DNA of 64,000 bases from Stemphylium vesicarium (taxonomy: Eukaryota; Ascomycota; Dothideomycetes; Pleosporales; Pleosporaceae). The stretch's first letter is position 1. The number at the start of each line of letters is the position of its first letter. The stretch is from the NCBI GenBank assembly GCA_004380135.1, contig QXCR01000018.1, forward strand, positions 186,001 to 250,000. The letters run 5' to 3'. Position numbers and translations under genes: made by a program. The notes below the pieces were generated by a model. That model worked only from the letters and a program-made list of their open reading frames with translations. It was not told where the DNA came from and made no database searches. Of this stretch, positions 1 through 11,374 are shown one piece after another.

Positions 1-838
1 GAGACTAGGGACAGTGTTAGCGTGGTGCTACATGAGTTTCAGTTTGGCACATACGTGACCATATCCATTGCCCCTCCATTGTAGTAGTCTCGGTACTTTT
101 CAGGCAGACATTTGGTACCTTGTTCTTCAAGATCTCGGATGGAGAACACGAGGGGATCGAGATTTGCTGCGCGGTTCGCCATTGCTCATGAAATCCGGTC
201 GTGTGGAAGGACCAAAGACATCTATCGCATCAGTACTATATCAGTGCCGAATTGTGCGGAAAGTGAAGCATATCAACATGCGGGACAACGGCATTGCTTC
301 TCTGCTCCCGGAAAAGGCGAGCTATATCTGGCTAGGTGATAGTCGCTGACCATGACACCTCGATCACGAATGCGTGTCTAGCTAAGATTGATACTAAGGT
401 AACGGACAACATCGGAGGGCGCTTATGAACCACTGATATTGCGTACGGAGTGAAGTTATTGATGAAGCGCTACGGTTCCGGTCGTTCCGTGACTGGTTGT
501 CGATTGAAGATGATGCGGGAATAGGATGATGCATAGCGACTAACCTATTTAGGAAATCCTCTCCTTACCCAACACCTTCACCAACCCCTACGGAGACTAT
601 TCTCGGAACCAGGTGTTCCTCGCGAAACGGCCTGGGAGCGATAACAAAGCCCTTAAGTCGGATATAGGTTACATGTAGTTGAATACAACCAATGCCAAGC
701 TCGTCTTACCAAAATACACTCAATCTCTTAATCCCAACGCCATATTCGTCGAGCACAACTTCCACACCAGCTCAAGTCCTTGAACCCTTAATTACGAAAG
801 ATTTTTTTTTAGTCATCTACTAGTGTCTCTCCGCAACA
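1..838. other. Left-end gene-free stretch and promoter of the DapA-family gene
   Basis: No convincing gene is visible. The only open frames are short, overlap each other, lack a recognisable motif and are interrupted. The last 60-70 bases carry a T-run (about 802-810) and a purine at -3 of the downstream start codon (caacaATGG), as expected for a fungal 5' leader. Confidence 0.5.
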
Positions 839-1818
839 ATGGCACCTCAAGAGCTGAAAGGCATTCTCGTTGCATTAGTCACACCCTTTACCGACGACAG
901 CAAGGCTGTTCATGAGGGCAGACTTCAAGCCCATATCGAACGCATGATCAATGCCGGAGTACATGGTCTCGTTCCCGGGGGTACTACCGGCGAGTTCACA
1001 GCCATGACGTTGGAAGAGAGAAAGCAGGCCACGGAGTTGTGCGTCAAATACGTAGCAGGTCGCGTACCAGTAGTCGCTGGTGTGGGCGCCTTGTCAACGC
1101 GAGAGTGCGTTGATCTAGCTACGCATGCAGTGAAAGCAGGGGCTGCTGCACTGATGGTAGTTCCGCCATGTACGTATCAACAAAACCAAAGAAGTGACGA
1201 TGCACCAGCTAACGGGGCCGTTTAGTCTACGACCCAGTCAACTACGAGCAATTGCGGGAGATGATGAAGGAAGTATACGAAGTATCAGGCTTGCCTATTG
1301 TATACTACAACATTCCTTCGGCCAGCGGCATCACACTTTCACCACCCGAGCTAGCCTCTCTTTCAGATGTCGGCGTACATTATATGAAAGACACTTCTGG
1401 CAACGCCCCTGCCTTGACAGAACTCCTCTTCGAACTCGACGACAAGATCACTACGTTCAACGGCTGGGATACACTCACTTTCTACGGCCTTGCTGCAGGG
1501 GCAAAAGGTTCGGTGTGGGGCGCAACGAATATCATCCCGGAGCTTTCGATGGAGTTGTGGGAGATGCTGGCGGTAAAACATGATCTGAAGGCAGCCAGGG
1601 AACTTTGGAGGAAGGCTTTCCCGATTTGCAAGTTCCTAGAGACTCACAATTATCCGTCGGCGATCAAGACGGGTATGGAGTTGCGGGGTTGGGAGACAGG
1701 TGGCTTGAGGAAGCCGTTTTCCCTGCTGAGTGAGAAGTTGACCAGTGAGCTAGGGGGGTTGTTACATGCGGCTGGCGTTCAGATTGTGAGAGCGAAGGGG
1801 CTGCCGAATGGTGCTTGA
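839..1818 (+). CDS. DapA/dihydrodipicolinate synthase-family aldolase or dehydratase
   Basis: Two exons, 839-1169 and 1226-1818, joined across a 56-bp intron (gtacgt...tttag), give 307 residues, the usual length of the family. The class I aldolase signatures are visible: GTTGE at residues 48-52, the catalytic tyrosine in YYNIPS (about Y138), and the Schiff-base lysine in HYMKDTSG (about K165). DapA-family enzymes form or cleave a C-C bond next to a pyruvate-type keto group. Fungi make lysine by the alpha-aminoadipate route, so a true DapA role is unlikely. Better candidates are a 2-keto-3-deoxy sugar-acid aldolase (LGA1/GaaC type), a 4-hydroxy-2-oxoglutarate aldolase, or a keto-deoxy-glucarate dehydratase. 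The gene converges on an aldehyde dehydrogenase 0.6 kb away. No targeting signal is seen, so a cytosolic site is inferred. Confidence 0.88.
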
Positions 1819-2431
1819 GATTGCTTGGGTCACTTCTCCGGAAGCAATGTAGATGCCTGCAGATGTAGATGAGCGCAGATTTGGGTACGAAATAGGGCTA
1901 AAATAGGGTGAATGCGACTCTTGCGGGGCGAGCAAACGGTCATGGCACCCTTTTTCTCCTTCCTGCGGCCAATCGCAGACGATATCGGGTCATTCGAGGC
2001 GCATTTACCAAGGTTATAATTCTCAACCTCGGAATCTTCAAGCTCAAATTGTAGATTCGGACAGCATTCTACCTGTCAGATGGCTGGATCACCGCAGTCA
2101 GGAGCTTTGACGTGGTTGTGATTGCGGATTTAGACAACGTTCCACCGGTCGCATGTTTGGGTTCAAGGATTGGAGACCTTTGTTTTTTTGGTCAGGAATT
2201 CGACTCTGCTTACTGCAATTTCTTTTTGCTTCCGGGCGCGAGGTGCTTCTGTAGACCGAGTCATTCAATATTTACGGGCTTTGAAGATGGGCCATGGTTG
2301 ACATGCCAAGAAAGGATGAATGAAATGGAGAGGAAAGCTTAGCTCTAATGCCCAGGGCGAAGAGTCGCGAGAAGCATGGTAGCGGTTCCTCTGCCAGTCA
2401 ATATGTAGTTTCCATAACGTTTTATCTAGCC
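1819..2431. other. Intergenic region between convergent genes
   Basis: It holds the 3' ends of the DapA-family gene and the aldehyde dehydrogenase gene. I see no coding sequence or RNA gene. Confidence 0.5.
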
Positions 2432-3978
2432 CTATAGCTTGTTGCCCATGTTGATATGCACAGCTTTGACCTGCGAGTAAGCCTCCAGCCCAGCCTCTCC
2501 AAGCTCACGTCCAATACCGCTTTGCTTGACGCCACCAAACGGTATCCGGTAGTCGCAATCCTGGCTGCTGTTCACCCACACCATACCCGACTCAATTTCC
2601 GCCGCCACTCTATGAGCTCTTTCCAGATCCTTGGTGAAGATGGCGCTACCAAGACCGAAGATAGAGTCATTGGCCATATCCACCGCCTGCTCTTCGCTCG
2701 AGAATGTTGCGATTACCACGAAAGGCCCGAAGATCTCTTCCCTGTAGATGCGCATGTTGGGCGTGACCTTTGTGAATACCGTGGGCCTGATGTAGTAGCC
2801 GTCACCCTTGCAGGCTTCTCCGCCCTCGATCAATTCCGCGCCTTCAGATTTGCCGATGTCGACATATGAAAGCACCCGCTCGTATTGCTGCTTTGTAACC
2901 TGAGGGCCTTGAAACGTGTTCTCACTCCATTGATCGCCAATGACAGATACGCTTTTGATCTGTTGGCGAAACTGAGAGGCGAAGGTATCAAAAATTGACT
3001 CCTGGACTAGTATGCGCGATGTGGCAGTGCAAATTTGACCTTGGTTCGACATGATGCCCACGTGTGACCACCGCACTGCTTGCTCCATATCTGCGTCCTC
3101 GAAGACGACTAATGGCGACTTGCCGCCGGTCTCCAAAGTGATATTTTTCAATCCCACTGCAGCCATCTTCATAATTTGGGTTGCAGTAGTGGTCGAACCA
3201 GTAAACGCGACTTTGTCAACGAGAGGGTGTTGCACCAAAGCTGCGCCTGCTTCACGTCCCAGACCGTTCAAAATGTTCACAACACCCGCCGGGAAGCCTG
3301 CCTGCTTGATGAGTTTTGCTAGAACCAGGATCGACAAAGGCGTTTGCTCTGCAGCCTTGAGAACCACCGTATTTCCACACGCGAGGGCGGGGCCGAGTTT
3401 CCAGCATGCCATGGATAAGGGGTAGTTCCAAGGAATAATTTGCGCGACAACTCCGATAGGCTGACGTATAGTGTATGCGAACTTCTGGGGTGTAGTATTG
3501 ATGGTTTGACCGGAGATCTTGTCTGCCCATCCGGCGTAGTAGCGGATCGTAGAATAAGCTTCCGGGAGATCTTCGTTGAGGGCCACGCTGTACGGCTTGC
3601 CTGATGACGATTTAGCACACGTGTATCCATGTGGTCGGATACCTTCTCACCATTGTCCCACGCATCAATAGTCGCCAGAAGCTCCTTGTTCTCCTCCATT
3701 AAGTCTGCCAGTTTCGACATGAGCCTTCCGCGTTGAGTGACGCAGAGCTGCTTCCATTCTGCATTCTTCAAAGCCTTTTTCGCAGCCTGAACAGCGCAAT
3801 CTACATCTTCCGCAGTCGCAGCCTGTACTTTCGCGATCTCCATTTCGGTAGCAGGGTCTACTGAAGATATGGAGTCGGTTGACGATGAGGAGTCAACGAA
3901 CTCATTGTTGATGAAGAGACCCGTTGGCTGCTCCCACTCTTGACCATTTGGTGCTTTTAGCTGGATCGTTTGCGGCAT
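2432..3978 (-). CDS. NAD(P)-dependent aldehyde dehydrogenase
   Basis: Exons 3651-3978 and 2432-3600 are joined across a 50-bp intron (gtgaga...cgtcatcag) that restores the conserved stretch DNGKPYSVALNEDL. The product is 498 residues, the standard length for class 1/2 ALDH. Visible motifs are the cofactor-fold FTGSTTTA, the general base in LETGGKSP (about E266) and the nucleophile in NQGQICTATSR (about C300), matching the classical E268/C302 pair. The enzyme oxidises an aldehyde to the acid. There is no obvious N-terminal presequence, so a cytosolic location is likely. Substrate cannot be read from sequence. The convergent DapA-family neighbour raises the possibility of a sugar-acid or semialdehyde route, but this is inference only. 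Confidence 0.93.
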
Positions 3979-4931
3979 GATAAGGGCACAGGTTTTCTCA
4001 AGAGCTTTCGAAGAGGGTTATGTAGTGGTTTTCTGCGTCTATCAGGATGTGGCACTCCAAGAGTCGCAACGAGCTGCGGATGTGGCCGACTACAAACATT
4101 AGCTTACTATCGAGGAAGCTTGCGAGGTGGGGTTGATGGAGAACACGCTAAGCTATCACAGCATTAGTTGGTGGGCTCAAGGACCGAAGCTAGGAGCCTC
4201 CTACCGTTTACAGCAGTCCCTTCCTTCCGTTGCCACTTTTTAGGTTGGACCTTCCGGATAGTACTGTCACGGCTGTGAGCCAGTCTAGCTCGATCGATAA
4301 TGGCCATTTTTGGCTGTCGCTGTATGAGGTTTCATTCGTTGTCGTTTGGGCTGTCGTGCTCGGAGGGTCGTCAAACATGTGAAATTGAACGTATGCCGTA
4401 CCGTCGGTAACAGGCAAGGATTTTGTTGTCTTTTCTATGCATACGGCATTGATGCAGGCAAGAGGCACATGTTATCGCTGAAGTATTAGTGCGATGGAAA
4501 GATCGTGAAGGGGTGTTGCTCGCACGACATCCCCTTTTGCAGGGGCGGGTTGGGCGGCGGGGTGCCCCGTTCCCGGTTAGTGTCATATGCTAGACGACGG
4601 CTTCCCACGTCAAGCCTCAAGAATATCTATCTTTCATACATCCAGCATTTTCGAAGCCAGCGCTAATGCTTGTGAAGACGGCGATTCCCATTACCCAGGA
4701 ACTAGTGAGTGATACAATGAGTGATGACTTTTGCTATCTATGATATAGACCTGGAATCTTCGTCCGCCTATGAGCTTGTACATAGAATATCCGAAAATCG
4801 ACATCCTAATAAATCCAGATGTCTACGAAGAAACCAGCCCCTCACTCCGTCTTTCTGGTCATGCCTGCCTTCAAAGTCTCATCCAAGGTCGCGTAACTCG
4901 ACTTCCAGGATCGTTAACCTCTTCTCTTCCG
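3979..4931. other. Gene-free region upstream of the aldehyde dehydrogenase
   Basis: It contains the ALDH promoter side. The minus-strand frame of the neighbouring BTB-like relic runs on here with further stop codons and looks like decayed or non-coding sequence. No intact gene is supported. Confidence 0.4.
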
Positions 4932-5696
4932 CTATCGGGTATTCCCAGTGGTCTCTGGAGAATTCAAGATGTCTTTATAGGTCTTTTTAGTCATCCGGAG
5001 GTCGCGGCGGGAGTCCATATATGCATTCGTATGAGCCGCAAAGTACTTGACTTCCTCCACACGCCAGAGTTGTTTGTACAACGGCCGAAGAGTGCATGCC
5101 ACAATCAGATTCCTGAGTGTACCGTCCTGGTTGATACAGATTTTGGCCCTTTTGGAACTCGAAGCGCCGTAAACCTAATTTAAGACCTGCAGGAGAAGAT
5201 TCGGCGGGATTCTGCTCTTTCAGAGTAGGCAGTCTGCTAACTTCTTACGCGCTACTGTCATCAAGTTCGCGTATCGAAGCCTCTCTCCCATGTTGTACAT
5301 CTTGAGGTGGAATTGTATGGGCGTCTTGATCTCCATTGCATAGCTATCCTTGGTCGAGCCAACTGGAATGTACGTCGCATGGCGTAGGGTGTTTGCGCGG
5401 CCGTTCTTGTCGAGATCGTACGTGTTTGTGTAGATGAAATCAACAAAGCGGTCAACCATGATGGGGCTATCTTGGTCCTCGTTGAAGACGTACGTGACCT
5501 CGGGGGGATTTTTCTCAACCTGACGCGCGGTTAGAAGAAAGTTCCCTCCGGAAGATGTGGGACCTACTCCTCCTGGATGGATATGTTCTTCAATGGCCTT
5601 CGCCCCGCCCAACAGGAAGCCGGCAGAGTGAGCATCGAATTGTACGCCACCGGATATTAGGGAGAAGTCGCAACCATGACGCTGTGCCAGTGCCAC
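4932..5696 (-). pseudogene. BTB/POZ-like gene relic with in-frame nonsense codons
   Basis: The minus strand encodes a fungal BTB-fold-like protein: an N-terminal part (CDFSLISGGVQFDAHSAG), a good 48-bp phase-0 intron at 5520-5567 (gtaggt...ctaac...cag), then VDRFVDFIYTNTYD and a helical stretch FHLKMYNMGERLRYANL. The frame then meets TGA (5220-5222) and TAG (5175-5177). It continues without a shift for 80 further codons of plausible protein (KRAKICINQDGTLRN...) to TAG at 4932-4934. Both internal stops are one C-to-T change from CGA and CAG. No splice choice that I tried removes them and keeps the frame. There is no in-frame ATG at the 5' end; an upstream exon around 5750-5870 is possible. I call it a pseudogene, with an unrecognised splice pattern as the alternative. 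Confidence 0.6.
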
Positions 5697-5869
5697 CTCG
5701 CCTCGCCTTCACTACAGTCCATACGCAGGTCTCAAGAAGTTCAACAATAGCTTACTTGATTGGAGCAACCGATCGCACCAACGGTTTGCCGTGGCCGACA
5801 AATATCCACCTCAGTAGATTATGAAGCGATTTAGGATCGTTCGATTGTTCGTCCATGGCATTACCCAGC

Positions 5870-6977
5870 ATGTCGCTTCGCTGTGAGCGGTTACTTCCTT
5901 GGATAGGCATGATGGGCCCAAGAGCGCTGGTACGTGTTCCTCGGTTGAAAAAAGAGCGATGTCAGCCTCTGAGCTCGCCAGAAATGTCTGTGGATGCTGC
6001 GTTTGCTCTTCCCCGGAACTCGGTCACGAGGTTGGATGCGATCGAACGGTTTCGCAAAGTAGAAGGTTTCGGTTAGCAGGAAGAGGTACAGTCAGGTTTT
6101 CAAGCTGAAAGGCCAAGCAGCGGTTAGCCTAGTGGTGAGAGAGACTCCGATTGATATTGCGGCGGTGCTAAGGAAATGGAGTATGGCCCCTTGATTCGCG
6201 CTTCACGGTCACATGCGCACACTTCAGTGTGGGAATCAGGCTAGGTGAGTGTGAGAAAGCAAAAAGTTCCCGCTGATCAAGTGAATCGAACTAAAGCAAA
6301 AAGAAGGGTTGCCTATCACTTTATGAACAACTATTTGGTTGGCGAAGCCGCAGCTTGGATGGGTCACATACGTCAATACAACCAGAGAGCTGGCCAACTG
6401 ATTATTCTTCTAATAACTTATCCTATAAAAACCACGAGAATAACAAAGGAGTCCCACCGGGTGAGTGGATAGTCGCACGGGGCTGAGGTGAAAGCGAGGC
6501 ACCCAAACAAAGCACGCCATATTGCTCTCACGTGCTCGCCACTCTCTATCATATTGCCCGCACTTGCAAACGATCACAAGCCGCTAGGCCCACTTGGGGC
6601 TTATCACATGAAACACAGCGCAAGGCTTCCGTCTGCCGCCTTTATAACCTCTCTGATACCCCAACTTCCAGGCCTAGTATTTACCTACAGTACCCAGATC
6701 TTCTTCCTTTCCAACTCCACCCCATCTGCTGGCCACACGACAGTAAAGTGGTCAATATTCAGGGAGGTTCAATTGGAAGTAGCTAAGAGGACGTACGCGT
6801 GACCCCTGTGCGCCACCTTGCGCGCATGCTAATAGGTGCCTCTTCGTTGCAGATCCGGAAAACCTCTATAATCCTGCGTCATTACGGTTACGATTCACTA
6901 GCCCTCCTTAAAATAGTCATCCAATGTACGTCTTTATCCTAGTGCGGATTTGTTTTCGCACAGCTAACTTATCACAG
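5870..6977. other. Gene-free region before the small BTB-like gene
   Basis: Nothing coding is supported. A gtacgt donor at 6926 and a cacag acceptor ending at 6977 could bound a 52-bp 5' intron of the following gene. A tRNA-like string near 6123 lacks a B box and was rejected. Confidence 0.35.
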
Positions 6978-7075
6978 CCCTCTATTCTACTCAAGGCGAC
7001 GAGCCCCCCGTGGGAAACGCTCAAGTTGATGTAGAATTTCTGAAAAACCATCTGAACGATGGGCCCATCGAGGAG

Positions 7076-7892
7076 ATGAACAAGCCATGGGATGTGATGT
7101 ACAAGCAGTAAGTGTTTCTTCCGCTGCGGATATTTTCGATCTGGACACTCACCTTTTCTCCAGACACTGCGACACTCTACGTCAGGGCCTGAAGGGTTCC
7201 TTGGCTCTACCTTCAGCTGATGGAACTCGTGTTATGGTTCATGCAGAAGTGGTGAAGGCATTTTCAACATGGATCAGAGATCATGTGAGTACTTTGTACC
7301 CTGGAAACACTTGGGCGCAGATATGGTTGCGCCTTCCCAACCATCGCGCGCAACGTCGATGTCCCTCATGACTACCACACACTGGTTTCAGCTTCTTACA
7401 TAATTTACCTAGCCGGAAGGCCTCGCGCATCTGCCGACCGAGAAATACCCCGCCGTCGTCGTCAATATCGTCGCCGCCTCCATGTTCGACCCCCAGTACA
7501 AGATAGCCGCGGAAGATGTGCCCGACGGAAAGACCGACACTGAGATCCACATGCTCGTATACTTCTGCGCGACTGATATGGGCATGCCTAACCTCGAGGG
7601 CGCCTCATTCAAGTTGATGCGAGAGTCTCTACACCAGGATGGTCTTCCGATCACTCTGCTCTGGACCCTGGTCAAAGAGCACAAGCTCTTCACGTCCGAC
7701 TTCGGGCGCAAGGCGCAGGCCGTACCGCAGTACGATAGGGTCATGAGCGCTTTTGCTACCTACATTGCCGTTCATACAGAAGACTTCCTGCAGACCGATG
7801 TGTACATAGAGCTTCAGAACTTCACAGGTGCCTATCTCCATCGGTACATAGCCAAGGCTGTGGATGAGTTTGGTTCTGCTTCTCAGATGTAA
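7076..7892 (+). CDS. Small BTB-fold-like hypothetical protein
   Basis: Exons 7076-7107, 7164-7284 and 7413-7892 are joined by introns of 56 bp (gtaagt...tccag) and 128 bp (gtgagt...acctag), both phase-consistent, giving at least 210 residues. The frame stays open and coding-like back to an acceptor at 6977 (GDEPPVGNAQVDVEFLKNHL), so the true start probably lies in a 5' exon I could not fix. The pattern of a short beta segment (TRVMVHAEVVKAF), a spacer, then amphipathic helices (HMLVYFCATDMGMPNLEGAS) resembles the divergent BTB/POZ-like proteins elsewhere in this window. No catalytic motif, signal peptide or membrane segment is seen. Function is unknown; fungal BTB proteins usually mediate protein-protein contacts. 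Confidence 0.6.
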
Positions 7893-8494
7893 AGCGCCAC
7901 TCAGCTCCTTGAGCTTTCGCAATCGTGAGAAGGTCACTATGCCTGGTGTTTCTTCATAGCTCTGCATGTTGCAGAGGTATATACGGTGTTCGAGGAGTTA
8001 CTTAAGTAGGCGTCTAGAGCCAACTATGTCACTAGATGGCAGGATACATGTGGCGTATGCCTTTCGTATCTCTAATAGACTATTCCTGATAAAAAAATTC
8101 TTTCAATGTTGTCTTCTGTGAAATACCAGCTTCTTTGCGTCTTGTCCATCGTTTCGAAACGCGTATGACGAACATGTGTTTCGATCACTCACAGAACCAT
8201 ACATCACACCAGCAAAGACACACAACAAACTGGCTTCTAGGTTTCGTATTGGCAGCAGTAAATCTATGCTAGGAAAAGACCCAACCGGACTCCACCCATA
8301 TGCAGTGCTTGACGTTCATTCATGCAGATAGCCTTTCTTCCGACATCTTTCCTCGTCCCGAGTGCTCTATCGCTGTGTGTGCATTCATTCCTATTCACTG
8401 GTATTCATCATTTCGTAAGAAGAAGGGGTATCGAGTACATGAGAACATGTCTCAGTCATCGTGTTATGCTCGCTCGAAAGATACTTCAATAGCT
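7893..8494. other. Intergenic region, 3' ends of two convergent genes
   Basis: No gene seen. It separates the BTB-like gene from the 3' end of the trehalose-complex gene. Confidence 0.4.
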
Positions 8495-11374
8495 CTAAGG
8501 CGAAGAGCGGGGGTTCTTGGTGAGTTTGCTCAGAGCACCAAGCAGACCTGTGGTAATTGTTAGTACAGGTTGTGTATCAAAAAAGCGAGCAAAGACTTAC
8601 CAGTCGCTCCGTTGGGGAGTGTCGACATGGCGATTGAGTTTCGGTCGCCGACAGTAACTGTCTGGACGTTGGGGACAATCCAATCATCCTTCAGCTGCTT
8701 CGCCCAGCGGAAGACACCTTCGTCACTGCGATCGTTGCCAGCAGCAAGAAGGAAGTCAGGTCGAGCATCCTCTGGGTATTTGCTGAGAATGTGCTGTGAC
8801 GCAGAGGCCTTATCGAAGTCGATTGGCTCGATGACGACGGAGTCTTTGGTTGGAATTGCCTTGACGCGTTGCTGCTCGCAAGCATCGTTAATGTGGTTAG
8901 CGCAATCACCGGCGTGTCGGCTTGAAGAGTCATCTTTGTCGTTGGGCTTGTTGTAATGGAAGATGATTGAGCAGTGACGCTCCTCAACCCAGCTGCCTTC
9001 AACGCGCTCGAGGTAGTACTGCAGAATTGGTTTGACTGAGTCCTTCCACTTCTGCGTCTTCTCTTCGTCGGGGAATTGGATCCATTCTTTGGCGCCAGGC
9101 TCACGCAGGAAGCAACCATTCTCTGCAATGAGGCCGAGGCCGCGTACGCGGTTGAAGATGAGTTCAGTTTCACGAACGGTACGACCAGTCATTACGTAGA
9201 CGGCGTTCTTCTCATCAGAAACAAGGTCGTTCAACACGACGATTACACGCTCGGTGTTAGCAAGAATGGTGTTGTTGACGGATCCATACGATGCGAGAGT
9301 GCCTTCGTAGTCAAGGACGAATAGTCGCCTCTGTGTCTGCTGGTACGTGCGTGCAAGGCTCGTGGAAGAGAGTCTAGGGATTGACATGGTGTCGCGCTTG
9401 AACTGCTCCTCATGAACCTTGGACAGATGAGTACTCAGCTTGTTGACCCAGAAGTCACCAGTCTGGTTCATGACGATGTTGCGCATCTTGGTGAATCTCC
9501 TCTCCTTCTCGTCATCCTTCATCTCCAAGGCAATACGGAATGCCTCGGCAATGTTGTTGTAGTCCCAAGGGTTCACGGCAAGGTCTGCGCCTTGGAAAAT
9601 TGACGCGCTGCCAGTGAACTCACTGAGAATGACCGGGCTATGCTTCTTCTCGCTTGCACGACCATCCTGGCAGATGACAAACTCGTGGCAGGTCAAGTTC
9701 ATACCCTCGCGGAGACTGGTAATGGCAAGCGCGTCGGCGATGGAGAGCAGCGCAAGATATTGAGAAAAAGAGATGTCTTGCCTCAGGAAGATGAGGGGGT
9801 TGTGGGTCAAAGTCGAGTGAACTGCGTCGATACGGGTGACGATTTCGGAGACGGTTGCAGCCAACTCGGTGTCTTCAGTGGTGGATGTTGCGACCTGGAT
9901 CATGACAACCTTGTCCTTCCACTCTGGGTACTTGTTCAAGAACAATTCAAAGGCGAGCAGCTTTTGTCGCACACCGCGAATGTTGTCTAGCTTATCACGA
10001 GCGACGATGACCTTCTTGCCCTCGTATCGCTTCTGCATGGTGTTGATCCACTCCAGAACCTCGGGCTCTTCTCGGGCCAAAGCGAGCGCGCGAGGGTCAA
10101 TGCCGATAGGCGAGGACCAGACATTAACGAAGCGGTTCTCAAGCTGCACACCGTCCTCGGTAGCCTCCACAGAGAGAATTCGACTGCAGGTCTGCAGAAA
10201 GTGGTGGGCGTACTCTGGGGTCTGGAAAGCGACGAGGTTGGCTCCCAGCATGCCGTCGAGCAGCTCTTTCCGGGCAGCCAGACATCGGAACACCTCGGAA
10301 GATGGGAAAGCTGTGTGCAGGAAAAAGCCAATCTGCGCATCTGGCAGCTTTTGGCGGATCATCTGAGGGACGAGACACAGATGGTAGTCATGGACCCAGA
10401 TGATGTCGCCGCGCTTGTAGTTCTTGACCACCTTGTCGGCGAAGGCCTGATTGACCTTGACGTAAAAGACCCAAGAGTGGTCGAGGAAAGCCTTACTCTT
10501 GGGGTGATCAGGGATGATGTAGTGGAAGACTGGCCACAGGATCGTCTTGCAGTAGTGTGCGTAGTGGCCGTCGAAGTCTTTGTCGCTGACGAAGACAGTC
10601 AGGGCGTCATGCTCTTCCTCGAGCTTTTCATAGATCTCCGTCTTCTTCTCTTCATTCAGGCTGTCGGTAGGGAAGCCGATCAAGCCAACGGTGATGGTAT
10701 CACTAAGGCACTTATTGTCAACTGCAGCGCGGAGAGCGTTGGTCAGACCGCCATTGCCTTGGATGGCAGGCACGACGTTGTACTCGGTGGCCCAGCGCGG
10801 GTCTGTTACTGGCTTTCCAGCGTGTGAGCCCTTCATGCGCTCCTTCTGGGCCTGTGCCCGCTCTTGCGCCTTTGCATACTCGAGAATTGTGTCCGGTGGA
10901 GCTGGCTCGGCTCTTGACATGGGCTGATTGAAGAAGAGGCCGCTGCCACCCCACTCGGGGATGTGGGCATCGCTACGGACCAGACCCCGGGGATCTGCTG
11001 CATTGGGAAAGTGTGTAGCGGCGCTGGGCTGACCGGGCGTGAAAAAGTCCTCATGCTCCGTCATGCGCATCGGTGTCTTGGGCAGCTGGATGTGCGAGGG
11101 GGGCGCCCGCTTAAGGAGACTCTGCGGTTGCTCTGCATCTTTGCCTGTGGTCGGTCGCGTACTCGGTGCACTGGGAGTAGATGTCTTGCGGCCCGTATCG
11201 CCCAGACTGGGAGGAGCCGGTCGGGGCGGACTTGGGGGGTTGGACTTGGACTCTTGGAAATCGACGGTATAGGGTAAGAAACTAGCTGTATTAGACGGGG
11301 CAACGGTAGATAGCTACAGGTGAGCTCAGATGGCAAAAGGAGGTTACCTACAGAGAGACTACATGTGTAGTCAT
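8495..11374 (-). CDS. Trehalose-phosphate synthase complex subunit, TSL1/TPS3-like (regulatory)
   Basis: Three exons: a 23-nt first exon 11352-11374 (MTTHVVSL), 8601-11281, and 8495-8547, with introns of 70 bp and 53 bp, both in phase; 918 residues. An N-terminal disordered Pro/Ser-rich segment precedes a glycosyltransferase-20 (TPS) domain (GDIIWVHDYHLCLVP, HTAFPSSEVFR, LREGMNLTCHEF). A trehalose-phosphatase (HAD) domain follows. The phosphatase motifs are altered: motif I reads LDYEGTLA where active enzymes have DYDGT, and motif III reads GNDRSDEG where active enzymes have GDDRTDE. Loss of the second aspartate suggests a non-catalytic subunit like yeast Tsl1/Tps3, which scaffold and tune Tps1/Tps2 in trehalose synthesis. 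A diverged active TPS2 cannot be excluded. Confidence 0.88.

Noticed and set aside
6117..6200. tRNA-like string (ggttagcctagtggtgagag)
   Set aside because: It resembles an A box, but no GGTTCRA-type B box or acceptor-stem pairing follows at the right distance.
9836..10827. Long antisense frames within the trehalose-complex gene
   Set aside because: Shadow frames over a strongly supported conserved coding region.
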